Shown here: positions 35,719 to 44,673 of the stretch, piece by piece
How the letters are laid out: every line of letters starts with the position of its first letter
Position numbering within the stretch: position 1 is the first letter of the stretch
Assembly (NCBI GenBank): GCA_964650885.1
Contig: CAZYXG010000011.1
Location: 1-56,443, forward strand
Direction: 5' to 3'
Origin: JAPLFM01 sp964650885
GTDB taxonomy: Bacteria; Bacteroidota; Ignavibacteria; Kapaibacteriales; UBA2268
DNA length: 56,443 nt
Notes under the pieces: generated by a model
The model's input: the letters and a program-made list of their open reading frames with translations, nothing else
Databases searched by the model: none
Told to the model about the DNA's origin: nothing
Translations under genes and position numbers: made by a program

Positions 35719-35748
35719 AAAAAAGTCCACTATTTATAGTGGACTTTT
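35719..35748. terminator. Hairpin terminator after permease gene
   Basis: A 12-bp perfect stem (AAAAGTCCACTA / TAGTGGACTTTT) with loop TTTA begins about 18 nt after the permease stop. The T run is within the stem rather than after it. Confidence 0.7.
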
Positions 35749-35767
35749 GCTTTATGTACTTCTTTAG

Positions 35768-35798
35768 TTTGAATAAAGCTATAAAAAGAGTAATTTTG
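35768..35798 (+). promoter_or_regulatory. Near-consensus Bacteroidota promoter of the polysaccharide operon
   Basis: TTTG (35768-35771), exactly 19 nt, then TAATTTTG (35791-35798), a full match to TTTG-N19-TAnnTTTG. It lies 20 nt after the upstream terminator and about 27 nt before the preferred rfbB start. Confidence 0.7.
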
Positions 35799-35825
35799 TA
35801 GATTATATTTTTCAAGGAATTGAAT

Positions 35826-36839
35826 TTGAATTTGTTAGTTACAGGTGGTGCTGGTTTTATTGGAAGTAATTTCATAAAATTACTACTTAACTCCTCAGAC
35901 GCGAAAATTATTAATTTAGATTTACTGACTTATGCAGGAAATCTTACAAATTTGACTGAAATAGAAACTAAACCTAATTACACTTTTATACAAGGTGATA
36001 TACAAGATGCTGAATTAGTTTCTAATATCATTGAAGAAAACAAAATTGAAGGTATAATTAACTTTGCAGCAGAAAGCCACGTAGATAGATCTATATTGAA
36101 TTCAAAACCTTTTGTGGATACTAATATCAATGGTACTTTGAATTTGCTTGACAATGCAAAAAAACACAATGTAAAAAGATTCCTTCAAGTTTCTACCGAT
36201 GAAGTATATGGTTCGCTTGGGGCAACAGGTTACTTTACTGAAAATACACCTTTGGCTGCTAATTCACCATACTCTGCATCAAAAGCTTCAGCCGATTTGC
36301 TCGTTAGGGCGTATAATCACACTTTTGGTCTTGAAACTGTTACAACTCGATGCAGTAATAACTATGGTGCATATCAATTTCCTGAAAAACTAATTCCTTT
36401 AATGATTCTCAATGCTTTAGAAGGTAAAAATTTACCAGTTTATGGTGATGGCAAGAACGTTAGAGATTGGATTTATGTGGAAGACCATTGTAGTGCTATT
36501 TGGAAGGTTTTCAATGATGGTCATTCTGGTGAAGTTTATAATGTTGGTGGCAATTGTGAAAAAGAAAATATCGAAATAGTGAAACTTATTCTTGCTAAAT
36601 TAGGTAAAGATGAAAGTCTAATCACTTATGTAAAAGATAGACCTGGACATGACAAACGTTATGCTATTGATAACACTAAAATTAAAACAGATTTGAATTG
36701 GCAACCGCAGCATAAATTTGAAGATGCCATTAATAAAACTATTGATTGGTACTTGCAAAACCTAGACTGGTGTAAAAACATCATTACTGGCGAATATCAA
36801 ACTTACTATGCTACTCAATATAAGGAAAGAAGTGAATAA
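35826..36839 (+). CDS. rfbB: dTDP-glucose 4,6-dehydratase
   Basis: RfbB/RmlB, about 337 residues, an extended SDR that converts dTDP-glucose to dTDP-4-keto-6-deoxyglucose. Motifs: TGGAGFIGSNF near the N terminus, NFAAESHVDRSI, the catalytic STDEVYG and YSASKASAD (Tyr-x-x-x-Lys), and RCSNNYGAYQFPEKLIPL. Three in-frame TTG codons (35820, 35826, 35832) are possible starts; 35826 is chosen because AAGGA at 35814-35818 sits 7 nt upstream. It is the first gene of the surface-polysaccharide operon. rfbA, rfbC and rfbD are not in the window, so the final sugar is unknown. Confidence 0.95.
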   Translation: MNLLVTGGAGFIGSNFIKLLLNSSDAKIINLDLLTYAGNLTNLTEIETKPNYTFIQGDIQDAELVSNIIEENKIEGIINFAAESHVDRSILNSKPFVDTNINGTLNLLDNAKKHNVKRFLQVSTDEVYGSLGATGYFTENTPLAANSPYSASKASADLLVRAYNHTFGLETVTTRCSNNYGAYQFPEKLIPLMILNALEGKNLPVYGDGKNVRDWIYVEDHCSAIWKVFNDGHSGEVYNVGGNCEKENIEIVKLILAKLGKDESLITYVKDRPGHDKRYAIDNTKIKTDLNWQPQHKFEDAINKTIDWYLQNLDWCKNIITGEYQTYYATQYKERSE

Positions 36840-37944
36840 GAAAAAAGTTCTTTCAGTAGTTGGTGCTAGACCAAACTTTATGAAAATTGCTCCTATTTAT
36901 AGAGCTTTTCAGAAATATTCAGATACGGTAGATTTCTTGATTTGCCATACTGGTCAGCATTATGATTCAAAAATGAGTGATGCATTTTTCAATGATTTGG
37001 AATTACCTTACCCAAACTACTTTTTGAATGTTGGCTCTGCTTCACACGCAGTTCAAACAGCAAAAATAATGACTGGATTTGAAGAAATACTTAATGAGTT
37101 GAAGCCAGATTTGGTGTTAGTGGTTGGAGATGTTAATTCTACATTGGCAGCCACTCTTACTGCAAAGAAAATGAATATTCCAGTTGCTCATATTGAAGGT
37201 GGACTTCGCAGTTTCGATAGGGGAATGCCAGAAGAATTAAATAGAATTGTAACAGATTCTATATGTGATTACTGCTTCATCACAGAAGAAGATGCTATTT
37301 TTAATTTAGCAAAAGAGAATTTCCCAAAAGAGAATATCTTTTTTGTTGGCAACACAATGATTGACTCACTTGTGTTTGCAAAAGAAAAAGTGCAAAAATC
37401 TGCAATACTTGAAAAGCTTGAAATCAAAAAAGATGAATATGCATTAGTTACATTGCATAGACCAAGCAATGTGGACGATAGAACTCAGTTGGAAATGCTT
37501 TGTAAAGTGATTGCATACATTGCAGAGAAGAAAAAAGTTGTTTTCCCAATTCATCCTAGAACTCTTAAAAATATAGAGAACTTTGGTCTATCTAATTACA
37601 TTCAAAAAAACGTTGTAATTACAGAGCCATTGGGTTATATAGAATTTCAGAAAGTAATGCAAAACAGCAGTTTTGTGATTACTGACTCGGGTGGGCTTCA
37701 AGAAGAAACTACTTTTTTATCAATAAGTTGTATTACTCTGAGAACAAGTACAGAAAGACCAATTACTTGCTCCATAGGAACTAATATTCTTATAGACCCC
37801 AATTTCGACAATATCAAAATTGAACTAGATAAAATTTTCGCTGGAAATACAAAAAAAGGAACTATTCCATACCTTTGGGACGGCAAAGCTTCCGAAAGAA
37901 TTTCTAAAATTATTACACACCAAATTTTAAAAAATGAAGTTTAA
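36832..37944 (+). CDS. wecB: UDP-N-acetylglucosamine 2-epimerase (non-hydrolysing)
   Basis: WecB/MnaA-type epimerase, 370 residues from the preferred GTG at 36832, which has AAGGA just upstream and overlaps the rfbB stop by 8 nt; an ATG at 36808 is the alternative. It interconverts UDP-GlcNAc and UDP-ManNAc. Conserved segments: VVGARPNFMKIAPIYRAF, CHTGQHYD, VVGDVNSTLAATLTAKKM, HIEGGLRSFDRGMPEELNR, TLHRPSNVDD, PIHPRTLKNI, DSGGLQEETTFLSISC and LRTSTERPIT. WecC, which would oxidise the product, is not here, so ManNAc itself may be used. Confidence 0.95.
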   Translation: MNKKKVLSVVGARPNFMKIAPIYRAFQKYSDTVDFLICHTGQHYDSKMSDAFFNDLELPYPNYFLNVGSASHAVQTAKIMTGFEEILNELKPDLVLVVGDVNSTLAATLTAKKMNIPVAHIEGGLRSFDRGMPEELNRIVTDSICDYCFITEEDAIFNLAKENFPKENIFFVGNTMIDSLVFAKEKVQKSAILEKLEIKKDEYALVTLHRPSNVDDRTQLEMLCKVIAYIAEKKKVVFPIHPRTLKNIENFGLSNYIQKNVVITEPLGYIEFQKVMQNSSFVITDSGGLQEETTFLSISCITLRTSTERPITCSIGTNILIDPNFDNIKIELDKIFAGNTKKGTIPYLWDGKASERISKIITHQILKNEV

Positions 37945-39661
37945 AACAATAATATCAGTAAAATTATTTTTACTTTTAATGGTTTTGAATGCATCTGCCC
38001 AAGTAACAGGTGGAGAATTTAAAGACATAATGAAGGACGATATGGAAAGCAAACTTAGTAATGATAAGTTGCTTACTAGAGAGTCAATGCCTGTGGGCAA
38101 TGCAGTAGACCCGAAATATTATTTCTTGGGTGCTGGAGACTTAATTTCAATCAAAATCATACCTCAATCAATTAATGCATCAATCTGCGAGATTACTCCA
38201 GACGGCAAGTTGATTCTGCCAAGAGCTTTGGGAGAAATAGATATTAAAGATAAAACTCTTTTTGAAGCTCAACAATTAGTTTCAGAAATTGTTACTAAAA
38301 TTAATCCAAAATCTATTGTATCTCTATATTTAACTAAAGCTCGGAATTGCTTGGTAAATATATCAGGCAATGTGCAATTGCCAGGTTCTTTTGCATTCCC
38401 AGCTTCTTATAAAGTTTCTACAGTTTTGAATTATCTTTCTCAAGTAGGTCAGAGCAATTCAAAAAGTGCTTCTACTACTGAATTAACAATTAGAAATCAA
38501 GAGCAAGTAAGGGATTATGAGAGAAAGTTTGCTCAATCAGGTATTGGATTAAAAACTATTTATAGCAATAGAAATATTGTTTTAATTAACGACAATGGTA
38601 ATTCAAAAGTACTTGATGTTGAAAAAGCAATTTATACTAAAGACCATTTGAATGATCCATATATAAGAGAGGGAGACAAGCTTATTGTTCCTTTCGAAGA
38701 GAAATTCTATCCTAAAATTGGTATAACTGGTGCTATAGCAAGACCTGTTACTGTGGCATTTAAAAAAGGCGATAAACTTTCACAACTTTTGAAATTTGGA
38801 GTTGCTCTTACTGATAATTCAGATATTAGCAATGTGAAATTAATTGATGCAGAAGGCAATCAAACTATAATAGAAATAGATGAACAGTTGAATTTGAAAT
38901 CGACCGATATTGAAGTTACGCCAGGTTCAAACATACTTTTCGGAAGTATGCCAAGAAGAAATTCTTTCAATAGTGGAATTGTTGGCATTAGGGGTGAAGT
39001 GGTCAATGAGGGTACTTTTCCTATAATGAATAATAAAACCAAATTAGTTGAAATTCTGGAAATGGCAGGTGGGTTAAGAGATGAGGCATTGCTTGAACAA
39101 GCATATATTATTAGAAAAAACCCAAATTTAAGTGAGGATTTCCAATCTCGTCCTTTATCGGAAAGTATGGAAAATTTTGACTTAACACTTGAAGATACAA
39201 TGCGTTATGCAATTGATATTCAGAATAATAATTTCTTTGTTTCTAGTAATTTAAAAAATGCTGTTAAAAATACTGGCAGCTCGGATAATGTTAAATTGCA
39301 AGATGGCGATTTCATTGTGATTCCTAAAAAGCAATTTAGAGTTTATATTTTTGGAAGAGTGCTAAAACCAGGTTACTTAGAATATACCGAAAATCAAAAT
39401 ATTGATTACTACATAAATAAAGCTGGTGGCTTTTCAAAGAATGCAGACCCCAAACGTACTAGAATCATTCGAGGAGCTAGTAATGTTTGGATTAAGCCAG
39501 AGGAAGAAGTAATGATATTTGATGGAGATAGAATTTATGTGCCTGCTCCTCCAGATGTTCCTCAGCAAGTTGCTGATGCTAAATATGGTATGGTAGCGGG
39601 TATCATTGGTGCTTCAGCCAGTGTAATCTTTCTATTAATCAACACTATTTTTGCAAAATAA
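37934..39661 (+). CDS. Wza-like polysaccharide export protein with SLBB domains
   Basis: A 575-residue outer-membrane-export family protein. A signal peptide (MKFKTIISVKLFLLLMVLNA, cut after ASA-Q) lacks a lipobox cysteine, unlike E. coli Wza. The Poly_export domain is at about 62-140 (YFLGAGDLISIKIIPQ). Four SLBB-like segments follow near 141-175, 262-305, 352-398 and 470-515, each of the form G-x-V-x-x-P-G. A C-terminal hydrophobic helix (about 550-572, GMVAGIIGASASVIFLLINT) could cross the outer membrane in Wza fashion or anchor in the inner membrane. It overlaps wecB by 11 nt. Larger than Wza (about 380 residues). Confidence 0.87.
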   Translation: MKFKTIISVKLFLLLMVLNASAQVTGGEFKDIMKDDMESKLSNDKLLTRESMPVGNAVDPKYYFLGAGDLISIKIIPQSINASICEITPDGKLILPRALGEIDIKDKTLFEAQQLVSEIVTKINPKSIVSLYLTKARNCLVNISGNVQLPGSFAFPASYKVSTVLNYLSQVGQSNSKSASTTELTIRNQEQVRDYERKFAQSGIGLKTIYSNRNIVLINDNGNSKVLDVEKAIYTKDHLNDPYIREGDKLIVPFEEKFYPKIGITGAIARPVTVAFKKGDKLSQLLKFGVALTDNSDISNVKLIDAEGNQTIIEIDEQLNLKSTDIEVTPGSNILFGSMPRRNSFNSGIVGIRGEVVNEGTFPIMNNKTKLVEILEMAGGLRDEALLEQAYIIRKNPNLSEDFQSRPLSESMENFDLTLEDTMRYAIDIQNNNFFVSSNLKNAVKNTGSSDNVKLQDGDFIVIPKKQFRVYIFGRVLKPGYLEYTENQNIDYYINKAGGFSKNADPKRTRIIRGASNVWIKPEEEVMIFDGDRIYVPAPPDVPQQVADAKYGMVAGIIGASASVIFLLINTIFAK

Positions 39662-39670
39662 TCTGTTAAT

Positions 39671-41338
39671 TTGAAAACAACATTTTTGAACATAGCGATA
39701 GTGGGACTACTTTTTATATTTATTTATGAAAAGACTTTTTCCAATATAGAGCAAATCGAAAATCAAGTAGAGCATGTTCCTATTGAGAACCCTGTTTATA
39801 AATTTTTACAGCGTTCGGAAAATATGGGATTGACCTATAAAAGTTCTTTGGCAAAACTACCAATGCAAAGAAAAGAAGTTTCAAAACTTTTAATTCAAAT
39901 TAAAAATAATGAAAGCGAACTCAATAGTTTTGATAAAGCTACTTTGAATAAATATTTGCGTGAATTCCATTTAGTAAATGTAGAAGATAATACTTTGATT
40001 TTCAGCAATTCTGACACTATTCAACTAATTTCAGATAAGCTATTTAGCGAAAATGAAAAGTATCTTTATAGACTTACTGATTCTGAAAAAACTGTTTCGC
40101 TTCGTCCACTTGCAAGAATGGAAATTAGAAAAGAATTGAACGATAGTGCTCGACAATCTCTACTTGGCACTATGGGCTTCAGATTATATGGAAATCTGGA
40201 TAATTCATTTGGTTATTACTTGCAAGCAACAAATGGATCGCAGTTTGCTGGAAGTAAAGCATATACCTTAGAAGATTCCAGAATCAATGAAAATATCAAA
40301 TTCACTGCTTATAATAGCGATATTGACTTTACAGAATCGCACATACATTATGAAAAAAAATGGTTCAATTTATCAATAGGTCGAGAGAATAGACTTCTTG
40401 GAAATGGAATTGGTACTAAAATTTATCAATCTGCATTTGCTCCTTCAAGCGATGCACTTGAAATTGGTGCAAAATTTACTGGCTTTCATTATTATTTCAC
40501 TTTTGCAAGCGTATTAGCAAATTCCGATTCACTTGGAAAAACTGGTTACTTATTGAAATTACCACCAAAATTTATAGTAACTCACAGATTTTCTATCAGA
40601 CCAGAATGGGGTGAAATTGGATTTTGGGAAAGCATAGTTTTTAGCGATAGATTTATTGAATTGGGTTATCTAAACCCATTAAGTTTCTTCAAATCGCTCG
40701 AGCATGCACTACGTGATAGAGATAACTCCTTGGTTGGCTGGGATTTTAATGTAAGACCAGTTAAGGGTCTTTCTATTCGTGGTTCGTATATTCTTGATGA
40801 TATTATTTTTGGATTTATTGGTACTGGATATTGGAGCAATAAAGCTGCAATGAATCTTGGAGCTGAGTATTCTTCAAATTTAGGTTTCGATATTGGGGCA
40901 GAATATACTCGATTAGAACCATATACATTTTCTCACTTCAATCCAGTGAATGCCTACACTCACGACAACAGACCATTTGGTAGCTTTTTGCAGCCAAACT
41001 CTGAATTATGGATGTTGAATATGAATTTTTGGTTAGGCAGTCGCTATCCACTAAATTTACAAATGCAATATATGAGACACGGCGATAATGTTTACGACAG
41101 TCAAGGACAACTGGTTAAAAATGTTGGTGGCAGTATTGACCAAACAATTAGATTTGGTATTGATTCATACAATGTTACATTCTTAGATGGTAACTTAATG
41201 AAACTATTCACACTGAATTTAAGTTGGCAAACAGAATTAGTGCGTGGCTTTAACTTATTAGCTCTGATTGGAGTAAACAATAGAAATGGAAAGCAACAAA
41301 TAAATAGTAGATTAGCAATTTCCTTTGAAGATTTTTAA
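39671..41338 (+). CDS. Wzi-like capsule assembly outer-membrane protein
   Basis: A 555-residue predicted outer-membrane beta-barrel beginning at TTG 39671, 9 nt after the Wza-like stop. An N-terminal hydrophobic segment (LNIAIVGLLFIFIYEKTFS) acts as a signal. After a helical stretch, repeated amphipathic strands with aromatic ends run to the C terminus (RLYGNLDNSFGYYLQATNG, LSIGRENRLLGNG, HYYFTFASVLAN, LGYLNPLSFFKSLEHALRD). This matches the capsule assembly protein Wzi family, which anchors exported capsule to the cell surface. Neighbourhood supports that role. Family call is by pattern, so moderately sure. Confidence 0.78.
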   Translation: MKTTFLNIAIVGLLFIFIYEKTFSNIEQIENQVEHVPIENPVYKFLQRSENMGLTYKSSLAKLPMQRKEVSKLLIQIKNNESELNSFDKATLNKYLREFHLVNVEDNTLIFSNSDTIQLISDKLFSENEKYLYRLTDSEKTVSLRPLARMEIRKELNDSARQSLLGTMGFRLYGNLDNSFGYYLQATNGSQFAGSKAYTLEDSRINENIKFTAYNSDIDFTESHIHYEKKWFNLSIGRENRLLGNGIGTKIYQSAFAPSSDALEIGAKFTGFHYYFTFASVLANSDSLGKTGYLLKLPPKFIVTHRFSIRPEWGEIGFWESIVFSDRFIELGYLNPLSFFKSLEHALRDRDNSLVGWDFNVRPVKGLSIRGSYILDDIIFGFIGTGYWSNKAAMNLGAEYSSNLGFDIGAEYTRLEPYTFSHFNPVNAYTHDNRPFGSFLQPNSELWMLNMNFWLGSRYPLNLQMQYMRHGDNVYDSQGQLVKNVGGSIDQTIRFGIDSYNVTFLDGNLMKLFTLNLSWQTELVRGFNLLALIGVNNRNGKQQINSRLAISFEDF

Positions 41339-41340
41339 TT

Positions 41341-42495
41341 TTGATAGATTTCATTGCAATAGTTTTAATTTTCTTATTGGTTTATCCCTTTGCGATATAT
41401 CCAATAGTGCTTGCTGTATCTTCTTTTCTTTTTGCCAAACCTCTTTGGTATGATTATGAATACCAACCAGAAGTTAGTGTTTTAATTGCAGCTCATAATG
41501 AAGAAGATTATATAATTGATTGTATAAATTCTATAATCAATCTTGATTATCCCAAAAATAAAATTAGAGTATTAGTTGGTTCCGATGGCTCAACTGATAG
41601 AACTAATGCAATTTTAGAGCAATTTAAAACAGAAAACAAGATTAACCTTGACTATTTCATTTATGATAGAGTTGGGAAAAACTCAGTAATAAATAATTTA
41701 GTGAAAGAAGTTAAAACTGATTTGATATTTTTTCTTGATGCCGACCATAGATTTTCAGAGAATGTATTCATAGAAACATTAAAGTACTTTGTGAATGATG
41801 AAGTTGGTGCCACTATGGTGCCATTCAAATATGGTCAGAAATCAATGCAGCAAAACACTGGCTCACGTGGAGAGACTTTTTACCAACTTTACGAAGATTT
41901 CCTGCGAGATAAAGAAAGTGAAATAGGAACAGTTGTTAATGCAATGGGGACATACTGCATAAGAAGAAATTTGTTAGATCCAATTCATAATTCCAAACTT
42001 GCAGATGACTCATTTAATATTCTCAATGTTGGGAAAAAAGGTAAAAGAGTTATATTTGTAAAAAATATTTTGATTTATGAGGTAAGAGATAAAACTTTAA
42101 AAGACGAAATGTTCAGAAGAGAGAGAACTTTTAGTGGCGGTTTTTCCACATTGTACTTTATGGATTTGATTTATAAAGTGCCCAAAGATTGGTTTTCTTT
42201 TTTTGTGTTTTCTCATAAATTATTCCGTTATTTCGCACCAGTACTAATAATTATGTTGATTATGCTTTCATTTGTTTTGAGTAAGTCTACATTTATTGGA
42301 GCTTTCACAATTTATTCTTTGGTGCTTTTTTTCTCTTTTGCATTTATAGGATTTGTTTTATCCAAATTAAAAATATATAGTTTTATTTTTCAAGCACCGC
42401 TATTTTTCTTGACTTTAATGATTGGATATGTATTAGGTTTCCAAAAATTCGTTTCAGGTAATTTTTCATCGAAATGGTCTCACACAAGTAAATAG
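41341..42495 (+). CDS. Membrane glycosyltransferase, family 2
   Basis: A 384-residue GT2 enzyme starting at TTG 41341, 2 nt after the previous stop. An N-terminal helix (2-25) precedes the GT-A domain with VSVLIAAHNEEDYI, SDGSTDRTN and the DxD-type FFLDADHRFS. The acceptor-side motif is RRERTFSGGF, in place of the QxxRW of processive enzymes. Three to four helices fill the C-terminal 100 residues. It resembles the BcsA/HAS-like and cell-wall GT2 families that act on the cytosolic face and may move the chain. Donor sugar unknown. Confidence 0.88.
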   Translation: MIDFIAIVLIFLLVYPFAIYPIVLAVSSFLFAKPLWYDYEYQPEVSVLIAAHNEEDYIIDCINSIINLDYPKNKIRVLVGSDGSTDRTNAILEQFKTENKINLDYFIYDRVGKNSVINNLVKEVKTDLIFFLDADHRFSENVFIETLKYFVNDEVGATMVPFKYGQKSMQQNTGSRGETFYQLYEDFLRDKESEIGTVVNAMGTYCIRRNLLDPIHNSKLADDSFNILNVGKKGKRVIFVKNILIYEVRDKTLKDEMFRRERTFSGGFSTLYFMDLIYKVPKDWFSFFVFSHKLFRYFAPVLIIMLIMLSFVLSKSTFIGAFTIYSLVLFFSFAFIGFVLSKLKIYSFIFQAPLFFLTLMIGYVLGFQKFVSGNFSSKWSHTSK

Positions 42496-42515
42496 GTTTT
42501 CATATAAAAGTTTTA

Positions 42516-43952
42516 GTGTCAAATAGAGATATCAATACAGATTCTAATTACTTATTAGAATTTAAAAAATATTTTAAAAACTCATTGCCAGTTTTCCTTC
42601 AGTTTATTGGCGATGTGTTGGCAATATCCTTTTCTCTTATTTTTCAAATAGCATTTCTCTATGCCACAAATACAATGAGCGAAGGTCTGAAAATAAAGCT
42701 GAATGATAATCCTATTATGCATTATTTCCCTGTATATTTAATGCTTGTTGCTTATTGGATACTTTTATTCTATTTTTCAGGTCTATATAAGAATTGGTTT
42801 GAACGCTCTCCATTTGAAGAAATATTTACAATTATTAAAGTAACCTTCATTGGGACTTGTCTTTTTGTAGGTTTGTTGCTTTTGGATAAGACAAATCCGA
42901 GAATGTATTTTCTTTTCCATTTCTTTTTTCTAACTTGTACTTTGTTTATTTTTCGCACAATTGTTCGCAGATTGCAAAGGAAGCTTCGCAGAATGAAAGT
43001 AATCTCATTGCGTACTCTTGTGATTGGTATTGAAAATGAAAATATTGAACTTATTGATAAGTTAACTACTCACACCGATTGGGGCTATGAAGTTTTTGGA
43101 AGTATTGGTTTAAGTGCTAATAAAGATTATCAAACATTGAAGAATGAAATTGAATTATTCCACTCTAATTACCATATAGAAACAGTTATATTGTCGCAAG
43201 GTATAGAAAATAGTAAGTTGTTATTAGAGATAGTTAACTTGCTTTCTATGATGAATATCCGAGTAAAAATCCAACCAGATTTATACCATATATTCACTGG
43301 GCAAACTAAGACACACAATATATATGGCATTCCTTTTATAGAAATTAGCCCTCAGCTACTCAAGCCTTGGCAAGAGCTAAGTAAAAGAATATTTGATATA
43401 ATTTTCTCTTCTTTAGTCATCATAATTGGTTCACCACTTTGGTTGTTTATTGCCGTTATCATAAAACTTGAATCAAAAGGAAACGTTATATTTAAGCAAA
43501 TGAGAATGGGAAAAAATAATAAACCATTCAAAATGTATAAATTCCGTTCTATGGTTTCTGGAGCTGAAAAGAAAGTTGGCTGGACAGAAATGAATGATAA
43601 AAGAGTAACAAAATTTGGTTATATACTTCGAAAATCTCATTTAGATGAAATTCCACAATTCTATAATGTACTTATTGGCGATATGAGTGTTGTCGGGCCA
43701 AGACCCGAAACTGATTTAATCACTCAAGATATTGCCAAAGATGTACCATACTACACAAGAAGATTAGTGGTTCGCCCTGGCATAACAGGGTGGTGGCAAG
43801 TTAAATATGAACCTCATGTTTTCAGTTTGCAGGAAATTGAAAATAGATTAAAAGACGATTTCTATTACATCGAAAATATGTCGCTTAAATTCGATTTAGA
43901 AATAATTATTAGAACTGTATGGTGTGTTTTTAAAGGACATGGACAAACATAA
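42516..43952 (+). CDS. Polyprenyl-phosphate sugar-1-phosphate transferase (PGPT, WcaJ/WbaP-like)
   Basis: A 478-residue initiating sugar-phosphate transferase from GTG 42516. Four N-terminal helices (about 25-150), then a Rossmann-like CoA_binding_3 domain (165-260, RTLVIGIENENIELI), then a re-entrant helix (290-316) and the catalytic domain. Catalytic elements present: FKQMRMG (326-332), YKFRSM (341-346), HLDEIPQ with Asp377-Glu378, SVVGPRPE and VRPGITGWWQVK. It transfers a hexose-1-phosphate from a nucleotide sugar to undecaprenyl phosphate, starting the repeat unit on the inner membrane. Its overlap and spacing place it centrally in the operon. Confidence 0.94.
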   Translation: MSNRDINTDSNYLLEFKKYFKNSLPVFLQFIGDVLAISFSLIFQIAFLYATNTMSEGLKIKLNDNPIMHYFPVYLMLVAYWILLFYFSGLYKNWFERSPFEEIFTIIKVTFIGTCLFVGLLLLDKTNPRMYFLFHFFFLTCTLFIFRTIVRRLQRKLRRMKVISLRTLVIGIENENIELIDKLTTHTDWGYEVFGSIGLSANKDYQTLKNEIELFHSNYHIETVILSQGIENSKLLLEIVNLLSMMNIRVKIQPDLYHIFTGQTKTHNIYGIPFIEISPQLLKPWQELSKRIFDIIFSSLVIIIGSPLWLFIAVIIKLESKGNVIFKQMRMGKNNKPFKMYKFRSMVSGAEKKVGWTEMNDKRVTKFGYILRKSHLDEIPQFYNVLIGDMSVVGPRPETDLITQDIAKDVPYYTRRLVVRPGITGWWQVKYEPHVFSLQEIENRLKDDFYYIENMSLKFDLEIIIRTVWCVFKGHGQT

Positions 43953-43953
43953 G

Positions 43954-44661
43954 ATGAATGCAATAGTTGTTATACCAACATATAACGAAATAGATAATAT
44001 TGAAAGAATGATTCAAGCTATCTTTAATGTACTGCCAGAAATTAGTATTCTTGTAGTAGATGATAATTCTCCCGATGGTACTGCAAAGAAAATAAAAGAA
44101 TTGCAAACTGAACATTCCAATATTCATTTGATTGAAAGAGCTGGAAAAATGGGTCTTGGCACAGCTTATTGCGAAGGTTTTCAATATGCTTTGAATAAAG
44201 GGTTTGATTATATTTTTGAAATGGATGCCGACTTTTCTCACGACCCAAAAGAACTGCCAAACTTTTTAGAATCTATAAAAGAATATGATTTAGTGCTTGG
44301 TTCACGATACATAAAAGGTGTGAATGTTGTGAATTGGCCACTTCAAAGATTGCTATTGAGCTATTTCGCTAACTTATACACACAAGTAATCACAGGGTTG
44401 CCAGTAAAAGATGCAACTGGCGGGTTTAAATGTTTCCGAGCTGATTTACTTAGAAAAATAGATTTGACTTCAATTAAATCCAATGGATATGGTTTTCAAA
44501 TTGAAATGACTTATAGACTTTGGAAGAAGGGAGCAAGAATAAAAGAAATTCCGATTATATTTATTGATAGAATGAATGGGGTTTCCAAAATGAATAAATC
44601 TATCATTTATGAAGCAATTTTCTTGGTTTGGAAGCTAAAGCTTGGTTTCTACAAAAAATAA
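43954..44661 (+). CDS. DPM1-like polyprenol-phosphate mannosyl/glucosyltransferase (GT2)
   Basis: A 235-residue GT2 of the dolichol-phosphate-mannose synthase type without membrane helices. The start at 43954 (MNAIVVIPTYNEIDNIERM) falls one base after the PGPT stop; ATG 43939 and GTG 43924 are alternatives that overlap it. Motifs: VVIPTYNE, VVDDNSPDGT, GLGTAYCEGF, FEMDADFSHDP (DxD), GSRYIKG and DATGGFKCFR. It likely loads one sugar on a polyprenyl phosphate carrier to serve as a periplasmic donor. Confidence 0.92.
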   Translation: MNAIVVIPTYNEIDNIERMIQAIFNVLPEISILVVDDNSPDGTAKKIKELQTEHSNIHLIERAGKMGLGTAYCEGFQYALNKGFDYIFEMDADFSHDPKELPNFLESIKEYDLVLGSRYIKGVNVVNWPLQRLLLSYFANLYTQVITGLPVKDATGGFKCFRADLLRKIDLTSIKSNGYGFQIEMTYRLWKKGARIKEIPIIFIDRMNGVSKMNKSIIYEAIFLVWKLKLGFYKK

Positions 44662-44673
44662 AAGGATTATAAA

